From JBJKRF01 sp046704785 (lineage in GTDB: Bacteria > Chloroflexota > Anaerolineae > Anaerolineales > Villigracilaceae): a DNA stretch of 24,762 bases. The notes under the pieces were generated by a model. It was not told where the DNA came from. It saw nothing but the letters and a program-made list of their open reading frames with translations, and did no database searches. Positions within the stretch are counted from its first letter, which is position 1, and each line of letters begins with the position of its first letter. The stretch covers positions 1-24,762 of the forward strand of contig JBJKRF010000111.1 in the NCBI GenBank assembly GCA_046704785.1, given 5' to 3'. The translations under genes were made by a program, and so were the position numbers. Below, in pieces: positions 15,015 to 22,451 of this stretch.

Positions 15015-16286
15015 CTACGAGGCGGGCAAAAAAGCGGCAAAACTTTTTACGCCATCGTCGATCAGGGCGCTGGGATGCCCCAACCTCCGTACGCGCAGCG
15101 CAGAACCATCCAGGAATAAATAGGTGTCGTCGCTGAGCCAGGTCACCTGCCGGGCCAAAGCACCGTCGCCGAGCGGCAGGTCCCGTCCATCGGCGGTATG
15201 AAGCCAGGCGTTACCGGGATCGTCCAACCAGTAGACCAGCCCCAGCGAGTCCGGCGCCCAACCGAGCAAGCCGAAGCGTCCCTGCGGTTGGCGGAAAATC
15301 AGTTTGTCGGTGTTGGAAATATCCACGATGTGCAACTCGAAATCGTTACCTTGCAGACGCAGAGAAGCCACTTTGTCGGTATCCGGCGAAATCACCGGGA
15401 AACTGCCAGACACGGGCGCCGCCAGGAACTCGCCCAACTTGGCCGCCTTGCCACCCGCCGCCGGCACGAAGACGAACTGGGTCGACACATTTGGCGTACC
15501 CTGCGCCGCCGGGATGACCGTCTTGAAGCCATAACCGTTTGGCATCCAACCCAGCGGCGGCAGGTAACTGCTACCGCCGGGCCCGACGAGCGGCGGGAAG
15601 GTATAGACCGTTTGCGCGTTGCTGCCGTCGGGATCACAGACGATGAATTTTCCCGGCTGGACGAGCGCGATCTTCGTCCCGTCCGGCGCGAAAGTCGGGA
15701 CGCCACCCTGCTGCGGCTGAAGCAAATTCTGCGGTGCGGGATGGTCGGCGTCGACGCGGTTCAGGTCATACTGCGGCGTAAGGCTGCCGCCTGCGTGCAG
15801 TTCTGTGGTGTAGTAGAGGAGATGGGAATTCGGCGCGAAGACGAAAGCGCCAGGCAGCGAGCCATTCGAGGCAGTGACCAACGGACGGGGTTGCGAGCCA
15901 TCGGCGTTGATTGCCCACAACGCCCCGGCGCGCAAAAAGGCAATGACCTGACCGTCGTCGGACAGAAGGGGCGCATCGTCCGACCCGGAGTCGCTCAGCC
16001 GTTTCGACGAGTTGGACGCCCACAGCCAGAGAGTCCCGTCTTTGACATAGACGACGCGCAGTCCGGCGGGCACTGGCGGCGCGGGAGTGGTCAGGGCTGA
16101 ATTGGGTGTTGCCGTCACCGCCGCAGTCACAGACAAGGTCTGCGCAACCGAGGTCAGTTTCACGGCTACCGCCGTAGCCAGGCGGTCCACGCCGGGCGTC
16201 TGCGCGCCCTGTGGTGTGGTTCCGCAGGCAGTCAAATGGAGCAGGGAAAACAGGCATAGAAACGTTGCCAGAAAGCCGCGTCGCAT
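15015..16286 (-). CDS. Lipoprotein with WD40-like/TolB-type beta-propeller
   Basis: This 423-residue protein is exported and lipid-anchored. A signal peptide ends in the lipobox LTAC, with Cys at residue 21. A Thr/Ala/Pro-rich linker follows, and then repeated blades of a PD40/TolB-type propeller, each a variant of a W or F residue, a Gly/Ser turn and an Asp-x-Asp step (for example DGTLWLWAS, LSDDGQVIAFLRAGALWAINADGS, FAPDGTKIALVQPG, WAPDSLGLVYWLDD). Such propellers bind peptides, sugars or cell-wall material, and no enzyme motif is seen. The start at 16286 is set by a strong AGGAGG 5-6 bases upstream; a longer frame to 16310 is not needed. It lies between the glycogen genes and the pentose phosphate operon but shares a strand only with the former. 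Confidence 0.85.
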   Translation of the reverse strand: MRRGFLATFLCLFSLLHLTACGTTPQGAQTPGVDRLATAVAVKLTSVAQTLSVTAAVTATPNSALTTPAPPVPAGLRVVYVKDGTLWLWASNSSKRLSDSGSDDAPLLSDDGQVIAFLRAGALWAINADGSQPRPLVTASNGSLPGAFVFAPNSHLLYYTTELHAGGSLTPQYDLNRVDADHPAPQNLLQPQQGGVPTFAPDGTKIALVQPGKFIVCDPDGSNAQTVYTFPPLVGPGGSSYLPPLGWMPNGYGFKTVIPAAQGTPNVSTQFVFVPAAGGKAAKLGEFLAAPVSGSFPVISPDTDKVASLRLQGNDFELHIVDISNTDKLIFRQPQGRFGLLGWAPDSLGLVYWLDDPGNAWLHTADGRDLPLGDGALARQVTWLSDDTYLFLDGSALRVRRLGHPSALIDDGVKSFAAFLPAS

Positions 16287-16314
16287 CGATCCTCCTGTAA
16301 TGAGGCTCAATCAT

Positions 16315-16343
16315 AGCATACGAATCAAAGGATGGCGCAGCAA
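16315..16343 (-). promoter_or_regulatory. Promoter of the propeller lipoprotein gene
   Basis: TTGCTG (16343-16338), a 17-base spacer and TATGCT (16320-16315) on the minus strand lie 29 bases before the ATG, leaving a short leader with AGGAGG. Confidence 0.55.
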
Positions 16344-16370
16344 TCGGCTGTAAAAATCCGGGAGGGCTGG

Positions 16371-16399
16371 CGGACAACGCGGTCATTCAGTGTTATAGT
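16371..16399 (+). promoter_or_regulatory. Promoter of the gnd-zwf-pgl operon
   Basis: CGGACA (16371-16376), a 17-base spacer and TATAGT (16394-16399), preceded by an extended -10 TGT (16391-16393). It implies a leader of about 83 bases before gnd. Confidence 0.55.
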
Positions 16400-16488
16400 T
16401 GCCACAGGACAGCTACGGATGGAAACGCCGGAGCGGCAACCCTGGCGGTGAACATCCTGAAAATCAAGATCGATTCAAGGAGGAACGC

Positions 16489-17400
16489 ATGCAAATTGCC
16501 GTGATTGGCTTGGGAAAAATGGGCGCAAATATGGCGCGTCGCCTGATACAAGGCGGGCATCGCGTCGTCGGTTTCGATCAGGCGCCCAATGCAGCAGAAC
16601 AACTTGCAAAAGAAGTCGGGCTCACTCCCGCGCATACTTTACAGGAAGTCGTCTCGTTACTCGAAGCGCCGCGCGCCATTTGGATCATGGTGCCGTCCGG
16701 CGACCCCACCGAACAAACCGTCGATACGCTGGGGAAGCTGCTCGAAAAAGGAGATACGCTCATCGACGGGGGCAACACCTTCTACAAAGACGACCTGCGC
16801 CGCGCAGCAGCGCTGCAACCCAAAGGCATTCATTATGTGGATGTGGGCACCAGCGGGGGAGTCTGGGGGCTGGCGGAAGGCTACAGCATGATGGTCGGCG
16901 GCGAAACGGAAGTCGTGCAATGGCTGCGTCCGATCTTCGAGACTCTGGCGCCGGGCAAGGAGGCAGGCTGGGGGCACGTTGGCCCGGTCGGCGCCGGCCA
17001 CTTTGTCAAGATGGTCCACAACGGCATCGAATACGGCCTGATGCAGGCTTACGCCGAGGGCTTCGAAATCATGCATGCCAAAAAGGAATTCGACCTCGAT
17101 CTGCACCAGGTGGCGGAGATCTGGCGCTATGGCAGCGTAGTGCGCTCCTGGCTGCTGGACCTGACCGCCCGCGCCCTGGAAGCGGACGCCGAGTTGAGCG
17201 AGATCGAAGGCTGGGTGGCCGATTCCGGCGAGGGGCGCTGGACGGTTTTCGAAGCCATCGATAAAGACGTGCCCGCGCCGATCATTACGCTGGCGCTGCA
17301 AATGCGTTTCGTCAGCCGCCAAGACGAGAGTTACGCCGCCAAGCTGCTGGCAGCCATGCGCAACCAGTTTGGCGGACATGCGCTCAAGATGAAGACATAG
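16489..17400 (+). CDS. gnd: 6-phosphogluconate dehydrogenase, short decarboxylating type
   Basis: This 303-residue enzyme oxidises and decarboxylates 6-phosphogluconate to ribulose-5-phosphate, making NAD(P)H. It is the short form (about 300 residues, versus about 470 in the classic enzyme), as in GntZ/YqeC-like proteins. The dinucleotide fold GLGKMG is at 7-12. TSGGVWG (121-127) and GHFVKMVHNGIEYG (170-183) carry the catalytic Lys 174, Asn 178 and Glu 181. The C-terminus SRQDESYAAKLLAAMRNQFGGH is typical. AAGGAGG sets the start at 16489; an upstream frame is not translated. It heads an operon with zwf 34 bases downstream. Short forms often prefer NAD, which cannot be settled here. Confidence 0.93.
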   Translation: MQIAVIGLGKMGANMARRLIQGGHRVVGFDQAPNAAEQLAKEVGLTPAHTLQEVVSLLEAPRAIWIMVPSGDPTEQTVDTLGKLLEKGDTLIDGGNTFYKDDLRRAAALQPKGIHYVDVGTSGGVWGLAEGYSMMVGGETEVVQWLRPIFETLAPGKEAGWGHVGPVGAGHFVKMVHNGIEYGLMQAYAEGFEIMHAKKEFDLDLHQVAEIWRYGSVVRSWLLDLTARALEADAELSEIEGWVADSGEGRWTVFEAIDKDVPAPIITLALQMRFVSRQDESYAAKLLAAMRNQFGGHALKMKT

Positions 17401-17434
17401 CTTGAAAAAAGAGCCAAAATAGGATTACAGGTGA

Positions 17435-18877
17435 ATGATGAGTAAACCAAAAACGATTGTCATTTTCGGGGCGTCAGGAGACCTGACCTGGCGAAAATTG
17501 ATCCCGGCCCTGTACAACAACTACAACAAGGGCCGCCTGGACGGTGGCTTGCGCATCGTCGGCTACGCGCGCCGGCCCTACACCGATGAAACTCTGCGCG
17601 AACGCCTGCTGGGCGGCGTCCAGCAATTCTCGCCCGATTCATTCGACTCAAAAACCTGGGAGACCTTTGCCCAGAAGATTCATTACTTCAAAGGCGATCT
17701 CGATGTACCCGAAGACTTTTCACGCCTGGCAAGGTACCTGCAAGAACTCGAGCGGGAACCAACCGACCGTCTCTATTATCTGGCGATCGCGCCGGAGCAC
17801 TACACACTGGTCGTCGAAAGCCTGGGCAAAGCCGGCCTGGCCGACCCGTCGCAGGGCATGCGCAACATCGTCATCGAAAAACCCTTCGGCCACGACCTGA
17901 AATCGGCGCAAGAACTCAACCACGCGGTCAACGCCGTCTTCGACGAAGACCAGGTCTATCGCATCGACCATTACCTGGGCAAAGAGACGGCACAGAACAT
18001 TCTGTTCTTCCGCTTCGCCAACGCCATCTTCGAGCCGATCTGGAACCGCCGCTACGTCGACAACGTCCAAATCACCGTGGCTGAAAGCGTGGACGTCGGA
18101 CACCGCGCCGGGTACTACGACGGCGTGGGCGTGGTGCGCGACATGTTCCAGAACCACCTGTTCCAGCTCCTGGCGCTGGTCGCCATGGAACCGCCCTCGT
18201 CCTTCGAGGCCGACGCCATCCGCAACGAGCGCTACAAAGTGCTGTCGTCCATCCGTCCCATTGCGCCGGAAGACAACGTCCGCGGGCAATATAAAGGCTA
18301 CCGCGAGGCCGAAGGCACCGCGCCCAACTCGATGACGCCCACCTACACAGCCCTCAAACTCTATGTCGATAACTGGCGTTGGCAGGGCGTCCCCTTCTAC
18401 CTGCGTTCGGGCAAATCGCTGGAACGCAAGACCAGCGAAATCACCATCGTCTTCAACCGCCCGCCGCACATCATGTTCAAGTTGCCGCCCGAGAGCGACT
18501 TCACGCCCAACATTCTGACCCTCTGCATCCAGCCGGACGAAGGCATTCACCTGCGCTTCGAGTCGAAGGTGCCCGATTCGGAACAACAAATGCATTCGGT
18601 GGACATGGAATTCCATTACAGCGACTTCTACAAAGGCGCCCTGCCCGACGCTTACGAGCGCCTGCTGCTGAACGCCATCGAAAACGACGCCTCGCTGTTC
18701 ACCCGTTCCGACGGGATCGAAGCCTGCTGGAAGCTGGTCGACCCGATCCTGCAAGGCTGGGAAAACACCGGCATGCCCGACCTGTGTTTCTACGAACCCG
18801 GCTCCTGGGGGCCCAAGGAAGCCGAAATCCTGCTGGAACGCGACGGACGCCGCTGGCAACTCGGCTGCGGCTGTTGA
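17435..18877 (+). CDS. zwf: Glucose-6-phosphate 1-dehydrogenase
   Basis: This 480-residue cytoplasmic enzyme catalyses the first step of the oxidative pentose phosphate pathway, glucose-6-phosphate to 6-phosphogluconolactone with NADP (or NAD) reduction. The N-terminal coenzyme motif GASGDLTWRKL is at 12-22. The substrate and catalytic block RIDHYLGKE is at 176-184, with His 179 and Lys 183. IEKPFGHD is also present. The length is normal. Two adjacent ATGs exist at 17435 and 17438; AGGTG fits the second slightly better. The next gene starts 7 bases after the stop. A long frame on the opposite strand is only a GC-rich shadow. Confidence 0.96.
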   Translation: MMSKPKTIVIFGASGDLTWRKLIPALYNNYNKGRLDGGLRIVGYARRPYTDETLRERLLGGVQQFSPDSFDSKTWETFAQKIHYFKGDLDVPEDFSRLARYLQELEREPTDRLYYLAIAPEHYTLVVESLGKAGLADPSQGMRNIVIEKPFGHDLKSAQELNHAVNAVFDEDQVYRIDHYLGKETAQNILFFRFANAIFEPIWNRRYVDNVQITVAESVDVGHRAGYYDGVGVVRDMFQNHLFQLLALVAMEPPSSFEADAIRNERYKVLSSIRPIAPEDNVRGQYKGYREAEGTAPNSMTPTYTALKLYVDNWRWQGVPFYLRSGKSLERKTSEITIVFNRPPHIMFKLPPESDFTPNILTLCIQPDEGIHLRFESKVPDSEQQMHSVDMEFHYSDFYKGALPDAYERLLLNAIENDASLFTRSDGIEACWKLVDPILQGWENTGMPDLCFYEPGSWGPKEAEILLERDGRRWQLGCGC

Positions 18878-18884
18878 GGCCAGG

Positions 18885-19625
18885 ATGGAAATCGAGACGC
18901 TCATCTACCCCAACGCCGAATCCTTCGCCCAGGCTGCCGCGACCCGTTTCATCGAAATCGCCAACGCCGCGCTGCGCCAAACAGGCCGCTTCGACGTCTG
19001 CCTGTCGGGGGGCAACACGCCGCGACACATGAACCAGCTTCTGGCCGCCGCACCGCTCTCCGGGCGCATCGACTGGAGCCGCGTTTTCGTCTTCTGGGGC
19101 GACGAACGCTGCGTCCCACCCGACGACGAAGAGAGCAACTATCACACGGCCAAAGTCACCCTGCTCGACCAGGCGCCTATTCCGGCAGAGAACGTGCACC
19201 GCATCCAAGGCGAGCGCACGCCCCTGGAAGCCGCCGCGGACTACGAAGACCAACTTGGCGCGCATTTCGGCGTCGAAACGCCACGCTTCGACCTGGTGCT
19301 GCTCGGCATGGGCGACGACGGCCACACAGCCTCGCTGTTTCCCGGCACACCGGGCATCCACGAGCAGAAGCGTTGGGCCCTGCCCGTCAAGCACACGGTG
19401 CCGCCCCTGCCGCTCATCGACCGTGTCACGCTGACCCCGCCGGTGCTCAACAACGCCGCCAACATCCTGTTCCTGGTGACGGGCGCTGGCAAGGCGCGGC
19501 GCCTGTACGAAGTGCTGCACGGCGCGTACGCGCCCGACCATCAACCCAGCCAGATCATCCAGCCTGTAAACGGCCAACTGACCTGGCTGCTCGATGAGGC
19601 CGCCGCCCAACTGCTGCCCAAATAG
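18885..19625 (+). CDS. pgl: 6-phosphogluconolactonase (DevB type)
   Basis: This 246-residue enzyme hydrolyses 6-phosphogluconolactone to 6-phosphogluconate. Family motifs are SGGNTPRHM (41-49), VFVFWGDERCVPPDDEESN (68-86) and LGMGDDGHTASLFPGT (about 144-159), with the NagB-like fold. It begins 7 bases after zwf (with GAGG and AGG just upstream) and ends the operon, so gnd, zwf and pgl supply all three enzymes of the oxidative branch and hence NADPH. Two hairpin terminators follow. Confidence 0.94.
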   Translation: MEIETLIYPNAESFAQAAATRFIEIANAALRQTGRFDVCLSGGNTPRHMNQLLAAAPLSGRIDWSRVFVFWGDERCVPPDDEESNYHTAKVTLLDQAPIPAENVHRIQGERTPLEAAADYEDQLGAHFGVETPRFDLVLLGMGDDGHTASLFPGTPGIHEQKRWALPVKHTVPPLPLIDRVTLTPPVLNNAANILFLVTGAGKARRLYEVLHGAYAPDHQPSQIIQPVNGQLTWLLDEAAAQLLPK

Positions 19626-19626
19626 C

Positions 19627-19669
19627 AGGTGACGGTCACCTTCAAAGTGACCGTCACCTATAATTTTTT
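19627..19669 (+). terminator. First terminator after pgl
   Basis: AGGTGACGGTCAC (19627-19639) and its exact complement at 19647-19659 form a 13-bp stem with a 7-base loop, followed by ATAATTTTTT. Each arm is also close to self-palindromic (GTGAC-G-GTCAC), so the same DNA can fold two ways. Confidence 0.9.
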
Positions 19670-19678
19670 GGGGAAACC

Positions 19679-19704
19679 AAGACGCTTCCGGCGTCTTTTT
19701 ATTT
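19679..19704 (+). terminator. Second terminator after pgl
   Basis: AAGACGC (19679-19685) and GCGTCTT (19691-19697) with loop TTCCG are followed by TTTATTT. It reaches into the last codons of the convergent ferric-reductase-like gene. Confidence 0.75.
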
Positions 19705-20490
19705 GATCGAATAACGCGTGGCCCCATGTTGTCTGTTCACCGCCTTAGGCGTCACCGCCTTCTGCATATTCTCGAACTTGCGATAGAACATGATAATCAA
19801 CCAGTACGCCGTGAAGAAGACCACACTCAGACCGGTCACGTAATAAACCAACTGCATGGCAGGTAACGCCGCGTCGGTGCCGGCGTACAAGCCGTGGATG
19901 GTCACACCCAGGTAGCCCAACAGACTCAGGTAATGGATGACACGGAAGTTGCGCATGCCTATGCGCCCACGGATGTAGAACGTGACCGTTACCAATACAA
20001 TAATGTAAAAGGCGATCACACCAATGCCCACCCACAGGGGACGATACGGCGAGAGGAAGGGAATCAAAAGCTGGGGCGCAGAATACGGCAAATAGCGATC
20101 CAGGCTCAGGACGAGGATGTGCAGCAGCGCAAAACCGAGGCCCAGCAGCGAGATGAACTGGTGAAAGTCAAAGGTGTAGCCGCGCTCTAGCAGAGGATCG
20201 AGGATGCGACTCGGCACGGCCAATCCCCAGATGGTGGAGAACCACAACAACAGGTAGGCGATGATTCCGGCTGCGCGCGTGACATACCACCACAGTTGCA
20301 CGCTATCGACGGCGAACAGCCAATTCAGGCTGGAGCCCAACGATTGCCCGGCGGAAGTCGACAGCACCAGCGCCCCCAACAAGAGCAGCCCAACGATGAC
20401 GACGCCGATCAGAAAACCGGTGAGGAGACCCAACAAAGTCGAACGTAAGTCTCTAGTTTCTTGGGCCCGTGGCGAAGATTCAGTGGACAT
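19699..20490 (-). CDS. Ferric-reductase-like transmembrane protein, bis-heme type
   Basis: This 263-residue inner-membrane protein has a first helix (about 18-43) and six further segments of the ferric reductase/MsrQ/NOX transmembrane family. Two histidine pairs, H110/H124 and H186/H199, spaced 14 and 13 residues in separate helices, are the usual ligands of two b-type hemes. There is no FAD- or NAD(P)H-binding domain, so it must pass electrons to or from another protein, as MsrQ does. The start at 20490 (GGAG 8 bases upstream) overlaps the ApbE-like stop by 11 bases; a longer frame to 20577 lies inside that gene. It is the last gene of a four-gene operon. The redox partner is unknown, and the role in electron transfer is inferred. 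Confidence 0.85.
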   Translation of the reverse strand: MSTESSPRAQETRDLRSTLLGLLTGFLIGVVIVGLLLLGALVLSTSAGQSLGSSLNWLFAVDSVQLWWYVTRAAGIIAYLLLWFSTIWGLAVPSRILDPLLERGYTFDFHQFISLLGLGFALLHILVLSLDRYLPYSAPQLLIPFLSPYRPLWVGIGVIAFYIIVLVTVTFYIRGRIGMRNFRVIHYLSLLGYLGVTIHGLYAGTDAALPAMQLVYYVTGLSVVFFTAYWLIIMFYRKFENMQKAVTPKAVNRQHGATRYSIK

Positions 20491-21412
20491 AGATATACTC
20501 CATACTCTTTTGCGTTCCCCAGATCTCTCCGGCACGGTCGACGGCCAGGTATGAAAGTTCGGGGACATGAGTTGCAATTTGTTCAGCCTCGCGTGATCCG
20601 GCGATCAGGAGCGCCTTGGCAAAGACTTCGGCCTGATAGGCATGCGGCGTCATCACGCTGACGCTCAGCCAGTCGCTGACGGCAGGTTCGCCGCTACGCG
20701 GGTCGATCAGGTGGTGTCGCTGCCGACCACTCTGCTTCCAGGCGCGTCGCGTAGTCGAAGAAGTGGCAATTGCGCCAGGAGAAACATTGAGGGTGGTCAG
20801 TTGCGCACCGGACGTGCGCGGGTCTTCCAGGCCAACCTGCCAGTAGGGCAAGCCGTCTGGATGGCCGACGAAAAACATGTCGCCACCGGCGTCCACGCCA
20901 CAGGCACGGGCATAGTTTCCCAGCAGGATTGCCGCCTGTTCGGCGATCCACCCTTTGGCGATCCCGCCCAGGTCGATGCGCATCCCCGCCGGTAGGAAAA
21001 CCTCGCGCTCATACGGGTTGAGTTGAATCCGGTCGAACGGGATGCGCTCACGGGGCGTGCGCGTCTCGTATAACGGGGCGCTGCCTTCGGCCCGGATGCG
21101 GTCCATACTGCGGTCGTAGCCAACCCGCTGCAAATCCGGCAAGACGGATGGGTCGAACAGATGCTGGGTTTTCCCATAGCAATCCAGCGCCAGAGAAAGC
21201 ACCGCCAACATATCTGGCGAAACTCTAAACCACCCACCCGCAGCGCGGTTCAGGCTGGAAAGCTCGCTTTCGTCGGAAAAGCGTGTGAAGCGCCTTTCGC
21301 TCTCGGCAATGAACATCTGGGCCCTGAGAAAGCCCTCGCCGACGCGATTCGGCTCCCCATCAGCGGCCAACAGGATATCGGTATTCATTGCGCGAAAAGA
21401 AAAAGCTTCCAT
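20480..21412 (-). CDS. ApbE-like flavin transferase, no signal peptide
   Basis: This 310-residue protein belongs to the ApbE family, which moves FMN from FAD onto Thr or Ser of target proteins, or hydrolyses FAD. Recognisable blocks are RFSDESELSSLN (44-55), DLGGIAKGW (147-155), VDAGGDMF (173-180) and HHLIDPRSGEP (233-243). It is odd in three ways. It starts directly in the domain, with no signal peptide or lipobox, so it is probably cytoplasmic. The usual AMGT motif near the start reads AMNT (8-11). The Mg-site motif AD-x3-T reads AE-x3-K (261-266), which would alter metal binding. No FMN_bind target gene lies in the window. GGAGAG sets the start. The protein may be a modified ApbE or an FAD-binding relative. 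Confidence 0.85.
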   Translation of the reverse strand: MEAFSFRAMNTDILLAADGEPNRVGEGFLRAQMFIAESERRFTRFSDESELSSLNRAAGGWFRVSPDMLAVLSLALDCYGKTQHLFDPSVLPDLQRVGYDRSMDRIRAEGSAPLYETRTPRERIPFDRIQLNPYEREVFLPAGMRIDLGGIAKGWIAEQAAILLGNYARACGVDAGGDMFFVGHPDGLPYWQVGLEDPRTSGAQLTTLNVSPGAIATSSTTRRAWKQSGRQRHHLIDPRSGEPAVSDWLSVSVMTPHAYQAEVFAKALLIAGSREAEQIATHVPELSYLAVDRAGEIWGTQKSMEYIYVH

Positions 21413-21440
21413 GTGCCACTCTCCGAAAATCCTTGTGAAC

Positions 21441-21731
21441 TTACGAGCCCCGCGTAGTGAACACCGGCATCATGGCCTGTGGCTGTGCCTGGATACTGGG
21501 CGAGAAAACCTGAAACCCACCGCCGCTATTAGCGCTGCTTGAAGAACCACCGAAGGGATCAATTGGCGCCAAGGTAGGCAGCGCCTGGACGCTGACGTTT
21601 GTGGTTGTTAGCGAGGCCGTCGTCGTCTGAACCGGCTTTTTGGAATGCGCCAGAATCATCCAACCGAACAGAAATCCCACGATGCTGACGAGTGTAATCC
21701 AGATGTGTAAAATACCCTTAAAAGCTTTCAT
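21441..21731 (-). CDS. Small single-pass membrane protein, unknown function
   Basis: I recognise no family for this 96-residue protein. Residues about 8-28 (LHIWITLVSIVGFLFGWMIL) form one membrane helix with basic residues on both sides. The remaining 65 residues are low-complexity, rich in Ser, Thr, Pro, Gly and Gln, with a Gly/Ser run (FGGSSSSANSGGGF), and should lie outside the membrane. It has no cysteine and no flavinylation motif. Translation is strongly supported: AAGGAGGTG stands 6 bases before ATG. It is the second gene of the operon, 15 bases after the coiled-coil gene and 28 bases before the ApbE-like gene, so it is probably part of the same membrane complex. Confidence 0.75.
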   Translation of the reverse strand: MKAFKGILHIWITLVSIVGFLFGWMILAHSKKPVQTTTASLTTTNVSVQALPTLAPIDPFGGSSSSANSGGGFQVFSPSIQAQPQAMMPVFTTRGS

Positions 21732-21746
21732 GGAAACACCTCCTTG

Positions 21747-22169
21747 TTATCGGCGTCCACCGATGATCTCGATACTGCCGTCACTGATGCGAATCAGTCC
21801 ACGACTCTGCAAGTCGAACAAAAGCTGCTGAAACTGCTGCAATTGCGCTTCGTCTTGAGACAATTGGTCTTGTTGTTGTTGGAGCATGCTTTGATATTGC
21901 TGTTCGCGCTGCTGATATTGCTGGTCACGTTGCTGGTATTGTTGGACGAGACTTTGGAGTTGTGCAATTTGAGCCTGGTCCGCTGTGGAGGCCGTTGTGT
22001 TGCCGGTGGATGTCGAGGACGCATTCGACGCACTGGCCGTATTGGGCGAATTCGATACGGCAACGCTGTTGGTGTTGAATAGCGCATTTACACCAACGAC
22101 GCCCATCGCAAGTGCGACAAACGCTGTGACCAAAATCGATGCAACTAAGGCCGGAAATTGTCGTTTCAT
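21747..22169 (-). CDS. Membrane-anchored Gln-rich coiled-coil protein
   Basis: This 140-residue protein of unknown family leads the redox operon. Residues about 7-30 (ALVASILVTAFVALAMGVVG) are a signal anchor. A Ser/Thr/Asn-rich linker (31-64) follows, and then a Gln-rich coiled coil (65-121) holding tandem heptads YQQRDQQ (78-84), YQQREQQ (85-91) and YQSMLQQ (92-98). The C-terminus (LIRISDGSIEIIGGRR) looks like a short beta unit. AGAGGTG precedes the start. It probably oligomerises outside the membrane. Its transcript begins about 90 bases upstream under the putative response-regulator site. Confidence 0.78.
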   Translation of the reverse strand: MKRQFPALVASILVTAFVALAMGVVGVNALFNTNSVAVSNSPNTASASNASSTSTGNTTASTADQAQIAQLQSLVQQYQQRDQQYQQREQQYQSMLQQQQDQLSQDEAQLQQFQQLLFDLQSRGLIRISDGSIEIIGGRR

Positions 22170-22265
22170 GAGACACCTCTTTCAGAAAACTTAGGGCGCT
22201 TCAGAATTTCCCGCGATGGAAGAATATTGCTCCACGCCGATTTCCAGCGACCCGAACTTAGCCGC

Positions 22266-22297
22266 AGTATACAGAGCAAAGATGACAGTAAGATGAA
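22266..22297 (-). promoter_or_regulatory. Operator and -10 box of the redox operon
   Basis: The minus strand carries TTCATCTTACTGTCATCTT (22297-22279), holding two TCAT half-sites 11 bp apart, the direct-repeat layout of OmpR/PhoB-family regulators. Seven bases later comes -10 TATACT (22271-22266). The operator stands where a -35 box would be, so activation by the neighbouring regulator is likely. Confidence 0.65.
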
Positions 22298-22389
22298 ATT
22301 CCCCCAGACGATTTTGGCTTTTTTGCAAATCAAAGCCCACACGCTTATCAAGGTACTACATCTCGCCACCTACTGGCGAATTCAAAGGC

Positions 22390-22421
22390 TTCATCTTTAT
22401 GTCATATTCCCGTGCTAGAAT
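22390..22421 (+). promoter_or_regulatory. Operator and -10 box of the two-component genes
   Basis: The plus strand carries TTCATCTTTATGTCATATT (22390-22408), identical at 16 of 19 bases to the inverted copy at 22279-22297. It also has two TCAT half-sites 11 bp apart. Exactly 7 bases later is -10 TAGAAT (22416-22421). This fits autoregulation by the response regulator. Confidence 0.65.
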
Positions 22422-22451
22422 CACTCCAATCATGTTTTCATGGAGTGAAAT

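Noticed and set aside
15198..16100. 300-codon open frame antisense to the propeller lipoprotein
   Set aside because: Arg-rich product without domain; the minus-strand gene has a lipobox, blade repeats and a strong ribosome site.
17720..18904. 394-codon open frame antisense to zwf
   Set aside because: Shadow of GC-biased codons on the other strand; zwf shows all family motifs and the antisense product has none.
18699..19727. 342-codon open frame antisense to zwf and pgl
   Set aside because: Crosses two well-supported genes and two terminators and has no recognisable motif.
21820..21960. Repetitive CTG/TTG-rich DNA that might be a microsatellite or CRISPR-like array
   Set aside because: It is the coding sequence of the Gln-rich heptads; there are no spacers and the repeats follow the reading frame.
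22363..22379. TCGCCA/TGGCGA inverted repeat between the divergent promoters
   Set aside because: Short and not matched to either promoter geometry; kept only as a note beside the stronger 19-bp operator pair.
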